NCBI GenBank assembly: GCA_041392785.1 | Contig: JAWKLK010000011.1 | Span: 1-64,000, forward strand | DNA length: 64,000 bases | Direction of reading: 5' to 3' | Source: OLB9 sp041392785 | GTDB taxonomy: Bacteria; Bacteroidota; Bacteroidia; Chitinophagales; Saprospiraceae | Part shown: piece by piece, positions 15,195 to 24,000 of the stretch | How the letters are laid out: each line of letters starts with the position of its first letter | Numbering within the stretch: position 1 is the first letter of the stretch | Program-made: the position numbers and the translations under genes | The notes under the pieces: model-generated | Databases searched by the model: none | What the model was told of the DNA's origin: nothing | Seen by the model: the letters and a program-made list of their open reading frames with translations, nothing else

Positions 15195-17988
15195 AAGTGT
15201 TGAGGAGATTCTGAATGACACAAAATCGATTAGTGATTTTTTACTGAATGCAGAAACTTACTACGCTCACATATCTCCTAAAAATGCATCAACTTATTTG
15301 TCACCAGAAACATTACAGCAGCATACTGATTTGGTTCAAAAAAAGTTTGAAATACTGTGTAAGATACATAATATCGACGAAGTTATTAATAGCTTAATTA
15401 ATGATTATTTGGTAAAGCACTCTTTTAATGATGATTTAGAAATAGCAAATTTCATTAAAAAATTGTTCGTTAATACGATCGTATTTCATGATTTTGGAAA
15501 AATTAATGAGAACTTTCAAGCAAGCCCTGATAAAATGAACAACCATCATTATAAAGGGAAAGAAAGATTTGAATCGGTAATTTCTACTCATCATTCAGCT
15601 TTAGGTGCTTACCTATACATTGTAAAACATTTAGAGGAAGTATCTAAGTTTGCACCAAACAAAAGGGGCATATTGTCGCTTATCGTTATGGTATATTCTT
15701 ACCCTATATTCAAGCATCATGCTAGCAGACTTAGGGATGAATACTGCGACACTATCGGTTTTTCTGCTGAACAGGTAAATTGCATGAAAGAGTACATTAA
15801 AAACTATCAGTTTGATATTAATATAAATTTTTCAGACGTTTTTATTCTACAAGAAAATACGAAAAGAGCATTTGATCAACTTGATTTCCATTTAAACTCA
15901 TTTGAACTTTATGCACTAACCAGATTAAGTTTCTCCATGCTTACTGCTTCAGATTATCTGGCATCTAGTCAATATATGAGTGGAAATATTGAACCATTAA
16001 ATGATTTTGGAATATTAAACAAAGAACGTATTCTAAAGTTATTTGAATTTGTCAGTGAGAGTGACTTACTTAAAAATGGAAAACCAAATTACAACAAGAG
16101 TACATATCAAAAAATACTTTCTGATGATAAACTCAAAAATCCACAAGATCAAAGTGGAGATAATCTAAATGTACTTCGTCAGGAAATGGCATTAGAGGTA
16201 ATTCAAAATATACGACAACACAATGATAAAAACTTGTTTTACATAGAAGCTCCAACAGGAGGCGGTAAAACTAATTTATCTATGTTAGCCACAATAGAAT
16301 TGTTGAAGAATGCAGATGGAAAGCTAAACAAAGTTTTTTATGTGTTCCCTTTTACGACACTGATCACACAGACATACAATGCAATTATTGACACACTAGG
16401 ATTGGCAGAAGATGAAGTAACTCAATTGCACTCAAAGGCAGGATATAAGAACAAAGAAGAAGATCAAGATGGGTTGTATAGTGACGAGAAGCAAAATTTT
16501 ATTGATAACTTATTTGTCAATTATCCAATTTGTTTGCTTTCACATGTCAAATTCTTTGATTTACTCAAAAGTAATGAAAAAGAAGCCAATTACATGTTAC
16601 ATAGATTAGCAAATTCTATTGTGGTAATAGATGAGCTTCAATCTTATAATCCAAGTCATTGGGATAAAATGATGTATTTCATACGGCACTTTTCGAAACA
16701 TTTTAACATCAAATTTATCTTGATGTCAGCCACATTACCCAAGTTAGGAGACTTAGAAATCATAAAGGAAGAAGCCAAAGACATAATTTATTTATTGCCA
16801 AATGCTAAAAAAGATTATTTTCTAAATCCAAACTTTAAAAATAGAGTTACTTTCAATTTTGACTATTTTGAAAGAACCGATATAAAATTAGATGAAATTG
16901 CTAGACAATTACTTTCTAAGTCAATCGACTACAGCAAAAAAGATTTTGGCCCAGCTAAACCAGAGCATAGTGTATATACTATCATTGAGTTTATTTTCAA
17001 AAAAACAGCAACTGAATTTAACGCCGAAATAGTAAAAATCAATGATGGGTTTTTTGATGAAATATTTATTCTTTCAGGAACAATATTAGAGCACAGAAGA
17101 AAATATATTATCAATTTTTTAAAAAACCCAGAAAATCGCAAAAAAAGAATTTTACTCATTACCACCCAAGTCGTTGAGGCAGGTGTTGATATCGATATGG
17201 ATTTAGGCTTCAAAGACAGGTCACTCATTGACAGTGAAGAACAATTAGCGGGCCGAATTAATAGAAATGTAAACAAACAAGGGTGCACCTTGTATCTCTT
17301 CAATTATAATAAAGAAAGGATTATATACGGCCAAGATAAACGGCATAAAGAAACAAAAAAATTATCTTCTCAAGAATATGCACGAATTCTAGATGAGAAG
17401 GATTTTGACTTCTTGTACAATAAGGTTTTAGCTAATCTTCAATTTTGGAACGAAAGCAACCAGTTTGATAGACAAAACAACAAAGGTTTGTTGAAGTATT
17501 ATCAAAAATATGTTGAAAAACTAAAGTTTCAATCAACTCATAATGAGTTCAAATTGATAGATCAAGAAAACTTATCTTGTTTTATTCCTTTGGAAATTCC
17601 AGTACGGGTTGAAGGTTTGAAAAGCGGAATTTTTGATGATGTTTTCAATAAAAACGAACTTGCATTTTTAGCACAAAACAATGTATTTCCAAATCAAAAC
17701 AACAAAATTGAAGGAAGCCAAGTGTTTGATATTTACTTAGGATTTATTAAAAATAAAAGGGAGTATATAACTCAAAAAATTGGCGAAAAAACACTTCAGG
17801 GAATCATGTCAAAATTTATTTTTACACTATTTGCAACAGAATCAATAAAAAATCAAATCGTACTTTTCTCCGATGAAGTTAAAAGTGAGTACGGCTATAA
17901 ATATGTAGAGAGCTGGGAACAGTTTTATGATGCATCTACTGGAATGGACGATAGGAGATTTCAAAGCAACGAAACACAATTTTTATAG
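15178..17988 (+). CDS. cas3: Cas3 nuclease-helicase (HD domain fused to helicase)
   Basis: 936 residues. The N-terminal HD nuclease shows His49 in QQHTDL, H104-D105 in VFHDFGKINENF, and downstream histidines in STHHSALGAY and FKHHASRLRDEY. The SF2 helicase follows: Walker A APTGGGKTN near residue 360, Walker B DELQ near 484, motif III SATLP near 517, motif V TTQVVEAGVDIDMDLGF near 665 and motif VI QLAGRINRN near 690. It unwinds and degrades target DNA after Cascade binding. Both domains look intact. The start overlaps the end of cas5. Confidence 0.97.
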   Translation: MSNYCRSVEEILNDTKSISDFLLNAETYYAHISPKNASTYLSPETLQQHTDLVQKKFEILCKIHNIDEVINSLINDYLVKHSFNDDLEIANFIKKLFVNTIVFHDFGKINENFQASPDKMNNHHYKGKERFESVISTHHSALGAYLYIVKHLEEVSKFAPNKRGILSLIVMVYSYPIFKHHASRLRDEYCDTIGFSAEQVNCMKEYIKNYQFDININFSDVFILQENTKRAFDQLDFHLNSFELYALTRLSFSMLTASDYLASSQYMSGNIEPLNDFGILNKERILKLFEFVSESDLLKNGKPNYNKSTYQKILSDDKLKNPQDQSGDNLNVLRQEMALEVIQNIRQHNDKNLFYIEAPTGGGKTNLSMLATIELLKNADGKLNKVFYVFPFTTLITQTYNAIIDTLGLAEDEVTQLHSKAGYKNKEEDQDGLYSDEKQNFIDNLFVNYPICLLSHVKFFDLLKSNEKEANYMLHRLANSIVVIDELQSYNPSHWDKMMYFIRHFSKHFNIKFILMSATLPKLGDLEIIKEEAKDIIYLLPNAKKDYFLNPNFKNRVTFNFDYFERTDIKLDEIARQLLSKSIDYSKKDFGPAKPEHSVYTIIEFIFKKTATEFNAEIVKINDGFFDEIFILSGTILEHRRKYIINFLKNPENRKKRILLITTQVVEAGVDIDMDLGFKDRSLIDSEEQLAGRINRNVNKQGCTLYLFNYNKERIIYGQDKRHKETKKLSSQEYARILDEKDFDFLYNKVLANLQFWNESNQFDRQNNKGLLKYYQKYVEKLKFQSTHNEFKLIDQENLSCFIPLEIPVRVEGLKSGIFDDVFNKNELAFLAQNNVFPNQNNKIEGSQVFDIYLGFIKNKREYITQKIGEKTLQGIMSKFIFTLFATESIKNQIVLFSDEVKSEYGYKYVESWEQFYDASTGMDDRRFQSNETQFL

Positions 17989-17990
17989 CC

Positions 17991-18491
17991 ATGCCAAATA
18001 TCACCGCCACCTTAATAAATCTCTATCATGTTTGCCACCGCGAATTGTGGCTTCATGCCAACGAAATACGTATGGAGCACACCTCCGACACCGTCACTGA
18101 AGGAAAACTCATCGGCGAAAATACCTACACGGATCGCGCAACCAAATACACAGAACTAGAGCTCGAAGGTATTAAAATCGATTATTATGATGCAAGAAAT
18201 AAGGTGGTACATGAGATCAAAAAAAGTGATAAAATGGAAGCTGCTCATGAGGCGCAAGTAAAATATTATCTATACAAACTACGGCAACATGGTATCGAAG
18301 GAGCTACAGGCATACTCGAGTATCCTAGCCTTCGCCACACGGCTCAGGTGGAACTCAGAGATCAGGATATAGTCGATATACAGCGATGGGAAGTAGAGAT
18401 TCTAGATATAATAAATCGAGAAGAAATGCCTGCTGTGATCCATAAGCCTGTGTGTAAGCGATGTAGTTATTATGAGTTTTGTTATTGTTAA
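17991..18491 (+). CDS. cas4: Cas4 adaptation exonuclease
   Basis: 166 residues with four cysteines for a 4Fe-4S cluster: Cys15 and the C-terminal CKRCSYYEFCYC (Cys155, 158, 164). The RecB-like nuclease core has Asp64, the E75-x-K77 of HEIKKSDK, and the Q-x3-Y of QVKYYLY. The position usually holding the first motif His reads GKLIGE here, which may be a subfamily trait. Cas4 trims prespacers and helps select the PAM. It follows cas3 by 2 bp, yet its composition shifts sharply to higher GC. A transposase-like gene, not cas1, comes next. Confidence 0.93.
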   Translation: MPNITATLINLYHVCHRELWLHANEIRMEHTSDTVTEGKLIGENTYTDRATKYTELELEGIKIDYYDARNKVVHEIKKSDKMEAAHEAQVKYYLYKLRQHGIEGATGILEYPSLRHTAQVELRDQDIVDIQRWEVEILDIINREEMPAVIHKPVCKRCSYYEFCYC

Positions 18492-18493
18492 TA

Positions 18494-18516
18494 CTTTTAA
18501 TCCAAAAATTGGATAT
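18494..18516 (+). repeat. CRISPR-repeat-like hairpin between cas4 and the Y1 transposase gene
   Basis: The segment begins CTTTTAATC, identical to the first nine bases of the CRISPR repeat, and then forms the palindrome ATCCAA-AAA-TTGGAT, where the repeat has its CCA-TTT-TGG core. It could be a degenerate solo repeat, a REP-like hairpin linked to the transposase, or chance in AT-rich DNA. Confidence 0.3.
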
Positions 18517-18560
18517 AGAATCTTATAAATTAGATTATTTTTATGAAAAATTAAAGAAAG

Positions 18561-19391
18561 ATGGCGGCAAAAGATGATATGACGATCCCTTTATTACCTA
18601 TGAGACACTACCATATTTACAATCGTGGTATCAATAAAGCTGCTATTTTTTATAATCAAGAGAATTTTAGGTATTTCCTGAGCAAATACGGCCAGAAAAT
18701 GAATGGTTATTTTGACACTTTCGCTTATTGTTTGCTTGAAAACCATTTTCATTTGTTCGTCAGGGTCGCGGATAAGGAACAACTTTTGGCAAAAGCGGTA
18801 GATGATTTCATTATCATAAACCAAAGCTTTTGCAAGGATTATGTCCTGCCTTGGTTACATAGGATGAAGATCGATGTGGATCCCAAAGGAAGCTTGACAA
18901 CGGCAGATTTGACAAATTTTACAAATTTGTTAAATCTATGGGATCGATACGGAGATACACAGCAAGATACATCTGAGCAGCCTGCTGATCTTAAGTCATG
19001 CAGCTTCATCGACCAACTTTGTTCATGGGTAGTTTCAGAAAGATTTAGGGGATTTATGTTGGGATACGCTAAGGCCATAAACAAACAAGAATCTAGGACA
19101 GGAAGTCTATTGCAAAAGGGTTTTAGAAGAAAGCATGTGCCAAATATTGAGCTTGACAAAAAACAGGTATTGTTTTATATACATCACAATCCAATACACC
19201 ATTACTACACTGACAACTACGTGGATTACACGTGGAGTAGTTATGGTGCCTATCTGACAGATAACCAAACGCGCATTTGTAGGAATGAAGGTATAGAATG
19301 GTTTGGCAGTAAAGATAATTACGTTCAGTATGGCGCTCAATATCTGAAAAACAAAGTCACTGACAATCAATATGCAATAGATGAAGATTAA
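18561..19391 (+). CDS. Y1 (HUH) transposase-like protein, RAYT/IS200-related, within the cas operon
   Basis: 276 residues of the Y1_Tnp superfamily. It opens with RHYHIYNRGINKAAIFYNQENFRYFL, carries the HUH metal motif H62-F-H64 in CLLENHFHLFVRV, and has candidate catalytic Tyr169 in FRGFMLGYAKAINKQ. The typical end FYIHHNPIHHYYTDNYVDYTWSSYGAYLT follows. REP-associated tyrosine transposases cut single-stranded hairpin DNA. It sits between cas4 (69 bp gap) and cas1 (12 bp gap), same strand, intact and with no visible IS ends, so it behaves like an operon member. Whether it is domesticated or a recent insertion is unknown. Confidence 0.9.
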   Translation: MAAKDDMTIPLLPMRHYHIYNRGINKAAIFYNQENFRYFLSKYGQKMNGYFDTFAYCLLENHFHLFVRVADKEQLLAKAVDDFIIINQSFCKDYVLPWLHRMKIDVDPKGSLTTADLTNFTNLLNLWDRYGDTQQDTSEQPADLKSCSFIDQLCSWVVSERFRGFMLGYAKAINKQESRTGSLLQKGFRRKHVPNIELDKKQVLFYIHHNPIHHYYTDNYVDYTWSSYGAYLTDNQTRICRNEGIEWFGSKDNYVQYGAQYLKNKVTDNQYAIDED

Positions 19392-19403
19392 TAATAAATA
19401 AGT

Positions 19404-20411
19404 ATGAAACGCACCTACTATTTATTCAATGATGGCCGAGTGAGCCGCAAGGACAATACGCTGTGTTTCGTAGCACGGGACAAAGACGGACATGAACAAC
19501 CGCCAAAATACATTCCTATCGAAACCATAGAGACAATGTATGTATTTGGGGCTTTGGATGTGAATGCCGCCTTGCTCAATTATCTAGGACAGCGACATAT
19601 AAGTATGCACTTCTTTGACTATTATGAACATTATACTGGATCATTTATGCCCAAAGATTATCTCCTAGCGGGTAAGATGCAGATAGAGCAGACGAAGGCA
19701 TATATCAAAAAAGATCGAAGATTGCACATAGCGATGAGACTCATAGACGGCGCCACGTACAATATGTTGAAAAATATGAAATATTATGATAATCGTGGAA
19801 AAGATATAGCTGACAAAATAAATCAAATAGAAACATTGCGCGAAAGCATATTCGATTCCACAGATATACCTACGCTGATGGGCATAGAAGGCAATTGTAG
19901 GCAAGCGTATTATAGCGCTTTTGATGCCATCATTCCAGATTTCACCATGGTCAATCGCACTAAACAACCACCTGATAATGAGATCAATGCGCTAATATCT
20001 TTTGGAAATATGGTAGCTTATACATTGACACTTGATATGATCTACCATACCCAACTCAATCCTACCATTAGTTTTCTGCACGAGCCTGGGTATCGGAGAT
20101 ATTCTTTGGCACTAGATATTTCAGAGGTATTCAAGCCTATATTAGTGGATAGAACCATTTTCAGGGTATTGAATAAAAAAGAGATTCAGGAAAAACATTT
20201 TGATCGCAAGTTAAATGGCTGTTATCTAAATGAGACTGGCAAAAAGACATACATGCGTGCCTGGGAAGAAAGGCTATCAGAGACCATCAAGCATAGAAAT
20301 CTAAACAAAAACGTGAGTTACAAGCATTTGGTAAAATTAGAATGTTATAAATTAGCAAAATATATATTAAAAGATGAACCAGAGTACAAAGCATTTAAAA
20401 TTTGGTGGTAG
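19404..20411 (+). CDS. cas1: Cas1 integrase
   Basis: 335 residues of the type I-B Cas1 family. The active-site residues are visible: Glu162 in MGIEGNCRQAYY, His226 in FLHEPGYRRYSLALDISEVFKP, and the acidic D238/E241 of the same segment. With Cas2 it inserts new spacers next to the leader. It begins 12 bp after the Y1 transposase-like gene and is followed by cas2 after 47 bp. Confidence 0.97.
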   Translation: MKRTYYLFNDGRVSRKDNTLCFVARDKDGHEQPPKYIPIETIETMYVFGALDVNAALLNYLGQRHISMHFFDYYEHYTGSFMPKDYLLAGKMQIEQTKAYIKKDRRLHIAMRLIDGATYNMLKNMKYYDNRGKDIADKINQIETLRESIFDSTDIPTLMGIEGNCRQAYYSAFDAIIPDFTMVNRTKQPPDNEINALISFGNMVAYTLTLDMIYHTQLNPTISFLHEPGYRRYSLALDISEVFKPILVDRTIFRVLNKKEIQEKHFDRKLNGCYLNETGKKTYMRAWEERLSETIKHRNLNKNVSYKHLVKLECYKLAKYILKDEPEYKAFKIWW

Positions 20412-20458
20412 TAATCTTATTTGGAGTTGGAAACCTATGATGTTAAAATGAAGTCAAT

Positions 20459-20722
20459 ATGTATATCATAGCCGTTTACGATGTGGGAGAAAAAAGAGTT
20501 GTGAAAATGTTGAAACTCTGCCGACAATATCTCAATTGGATACAAAACTCAGTATTCGAAGGTGAATTGACCGAAGTACAACTCAAGGAGCTCAAGTACA
20601 AAGCCAAAGAAATCATGAAAGTCGATGAAGATAGTTTTATCATATTCAGCAGTCGCGAGCAGAAATGGATGGACAAACAGGTGGTGGGAAAAGAAAAAAA
20701 TAGTCTCGACAATTTTTTATAA
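20459..20722 (+). CDS. cas2: Cas2 adaptation subunit
   Basis: 87 residues of the usual Cas2 size. It begins MYIIAVYDVGEKRVVKMLKLCRQYLNWIQNSVFEGEL, with the conserved Asp8 after the first beta strand and the family-typical YL-WIQNSVFEG segment. It bridges two Cas1 dimers in the integration complex. It is the last cas gene; the leader and array follow immediately. Confidence 0.96.
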   Translation: MYIIAVYDVGEKRVVKMLKLCRQYLNWIQNSVFEGELTEVQLKELKYKAKEIMKVDEDSFIIFSSREQKWMDKQVVGKEKNSLDNFL

Positions 20723-21067
20723 ATTTGGGACAAAAGACGTTCTTTGACATATGGGGAAAAATTTTTTATAGTTTTTGGGCGTGCCCTTTCAGGTCAGGCT
20801 ATCCGGCTTACTGCGTGCCGCCTACTATCCTTCACGCATAATTGTGAAGTCGTCGAATAGACATTCCTAGTCATGCGCATACATAGTGTGCATTCAAAAA
20901 CTCAAAATATTTTATTATAATACATTGATTATGTAACTATTATGCATCTCGTCGATACAAAGGATAAATTTGAATATTGTACATCGACGCAAAAAAGCCA
21001 AAAAATTTAAAGAAATAATATATATAACTATCAGTAAAACAATTAATTTTGTCGAGGGTCAAAACGG
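20723..21067 (+). promoter_or_regulatory. CRISPR leader region
   Basis: 345 bp between cas2 and the first repeat, with no gene. The repeat orientation (crRNA handle ATTGAAAT at its 3' end) and the degenerate repeat at the far end both place the leader here. It holds a GC-rich structured element at 20777-20837 (GGGC-GT-GCCC start, CACGC end). It also has an inverted pair CGTCGAT ... ATCGACG at about 20950-20988, which could be an integration-protein site, and more GTCGA motifs near 20860 and 21050. The last part is AT-rich with a -7 box next to the first repeat. Confidence 0.75.
21044..21051 (+). promoter_or_regulatory. -7 box of the candidate pre-crRNA promoter
   Basis: TAATTTTG, an exact TAnnTTTG match, 16 bp before the first repeat, placing a start at or near repeat 1. 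A second match, TAAATTTG, lies at 20965-20972. Neither has a clear -33 element. Confidence 0.4.
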
Positions 21068-24000
21068 CTTTTAATCGCACCATTTTGGAATTGAAATTCT
21101 ATCTTGTATCCGTACCATTGTGGCAATTTATACCTTTTAATCGCACCATTTTGGAATTGAAATCATCAGGCATGTGATTTTCAGGACTGAAAAAATAACT
21201 TTTAATCGCACCATTTTGGAATTGAAATAAAGCTGATCGCTAAAGTCTTCTACATAAGACTTCTTTTAATCGCACCATTTTGGAATTGAAATCTTGCTTT
21301 CAGCATCCCTTTGAGATAGGATGTGCCCTTTTAATCGCACCATTTTGGAATTGAAATCCAAAAATAAAAGAGCCATCTATTATTACAAAATACTTTTAAT
21401 CGCACCATTTTGGAATTGAAATATTTTTTAGTCCAATCCTTATTACAATGTGCATCACTTTTAATCGCACCATTTTGGAATTGAAATTATATTTTTGTGT
21501 CGCTTATTGACAAGTTATGGGCTTTTAATCGCACCATTTTGGAATTGAAATATTTTTTAGTCCAATCCTTATTACAATGTGCATCAAACTTTTAATCGCA
21601 CCATTTTGGAATTGAAATTACCTTAATAGTCTTGAAGCATTTGGTGCAGATATGCTTTTAATCGCACCATTTTGGAATTGAAATAATTTTTCATAAAAGT
21701 ATTGATATGATGTTCATTTAACTTTTAATCGCACCATTTTGGAATTGAAATTACATAGCAAATATGATATGTTCCCACATCTCAATCTTTTAATCGCACC
21801 ATTTTGGAATTGAAATTTGCTCAAAATAGCATATGATTCCATGAGTTTTCTCTTTTAATCGCACCATTTTGGAATTGAAATATTTGAGTAGCGGCTACTG
21901 ATAATACACCTTTAATCTTTTAATCGCACCATTTTGGAATTGAAATCCAGTAAGAATATTATTAATAACTGTCGTATTAAAACTTTTAATCGCACCATTT
22001 TGGAATTGAAATGATATGGTTGACATATTAAGCATTGATCCGCATAGTTCTTTTAATCGCACCATTTTGGAATTGAAATCGAATGTTCCCTTATTGAATA
22101 TTGTCTTCAACATTCTTTTAATCGCACCATTTTGGAATTGAAATTTATTAGAAATTGGGCATTGATAATTAAAAGTCTTACTTTTAATCGCACCATTTTG
22201 GAATTGAAATAAAGATGAAGGTATAGATGTGGGCGTAGGTGGTTTTCTTTTAATCGCACCATTTTGGAATTGAAATTATTATATGTAGCATGCTATTCAG
22301 CACACATAGAAGCTTTTAATCGCACCATTTTGGAATTGAAATGCTTTAAAGCTGCTGATTTCGGTAAGTTTTTATATCTTTTAATCGCACCATTTTGGAA
22401 TTGAAATAAAAATATATCGAAGCACTCGAAGATGAGCAACCGGACTTTTAATCGCACCATTTTGGAATTGAAATAGTAAATCTGCAAAAGGAGCAGAAGA
22501 CCATTCTGCTTTTAATCGCACCATTTTGGAATTGAAATGGCGATATACTAAGCTATAAAAATGGAGTAAAAACCCTTTTAATCGCACCATTTTGGAATTG
22601 AAATTTTTTTGAATCCATTTTTCCTTTTGCGAAAATGGTGCTTTTAATCGCACCATTTTGGAATTGAAATTAGGTACTCTCCTAGATACCAAAAGAAATA
22701 TCACCCTTTTAATCGCACCATTTTGGAATTGAAATAGCCATTGTAAATTATGTATCTTTGCTACAGATTCCTTTTAATCGCACCATTTTGGAATTGAAAT
22801 TCTCTATCAATAGCGCCAATACACGCCTTGATGGTCTTTTAATCGCACCATTTTGGAATTGAAATATCTGAAAATGCTTCAAATTAATCTCAAATTTTGT
22901 ACTTTTAATCGCACCATTTTGGAATTGAAATCTCGCTTTTTTGGAAGCGTCGGCTCCAAAACAGCGGCTTTTAATCGCACCATTTTGGAATTGAAATAAA
23001 TATTTATCAGGGTAATGTTTCATACCTTGAACGCTTTTAATCGCACCATTTTGGAATTGAAATATAAATTAAACAATTATGGCATCTGAAAGCAAAGGGC
23101 TTTTAATCGCACCATTTTGGAATTGAAATTTTTATTATATTATTTAGTGAATAAAAAAACATCTGCTTTTAATCGCACCATTTTGGAATTGAAATTTTTT
23201 ATTGCTCCCTGAATATCGTTGTACTTGATATCTTTTAATCGCACCATTTTGGAATTGAAATATGGTAAAATGGGAGGAAGGCCACCAAAAGAGCCTCTTT
23301 TAATCGCACCATTTTGGAATTGAAATTACTCCACGCACAGCATACATATCATAGGTATGTCCCTTTTAATCGCACCATTTTGGAATTGAAATAAAGTATA
23401 TCATTTACCGATATAGATTTTGGGAAACTTTTAATCGCACCATTTTGGAATTGAAATCATTAAAGATGGTGTGTCGTAGCATAGCATATAACGCTTTTAA
23501 TCGCACCATTTTGGAATTGAAATAGAAAAACGCTGATGTTGATTATGATAGTGGTTATGGCTTTTAATCGCACCATTTTGGAATTGAAATGGATGCGGCA
23601 AGTAGTTTGGCCCAAAAATGAAATGACTTTTAATCGCACCATTTTGGAATTGAAATATATATTGGTATATAGGTTTAATATCAATCCACTTTACTTTTAA
23701 TCGCACCATTTTGGAATTGAAATTCTCTTGTAGGTGTAAATCCTCTGTTTGTTAGTTTTCTTTTAATCGCACCATTTTGGAATTGAAATCGGCTTAAAAG
23801 CATTGTGCCATTGTCGCAACGGTCCTTTTAATCGCACCATTTTGGAATTGAAATACGACTGGAAGATTGCAGGTTTTGATCCTTATGATTCTTTTAATCG
23901 CACCATTTTGGAATTGAAATAATAAATTGGGAACTGATTTCACTTATGTGATTTTACTTTTAATCGCACCATTTTGGAATTGAAATATGGCGAGTACTGA

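Noticed and set aside
10025..20722. Possible type III features (cas10, csm/cmr genes), because the repeat handle ATTGAAA is shared with type III systems
   Set aside because: No Cas10-like Palm or GGDD motif is present; Cas3 and Csh-type Cas7/Cas8b/Cas5 define type I-B.
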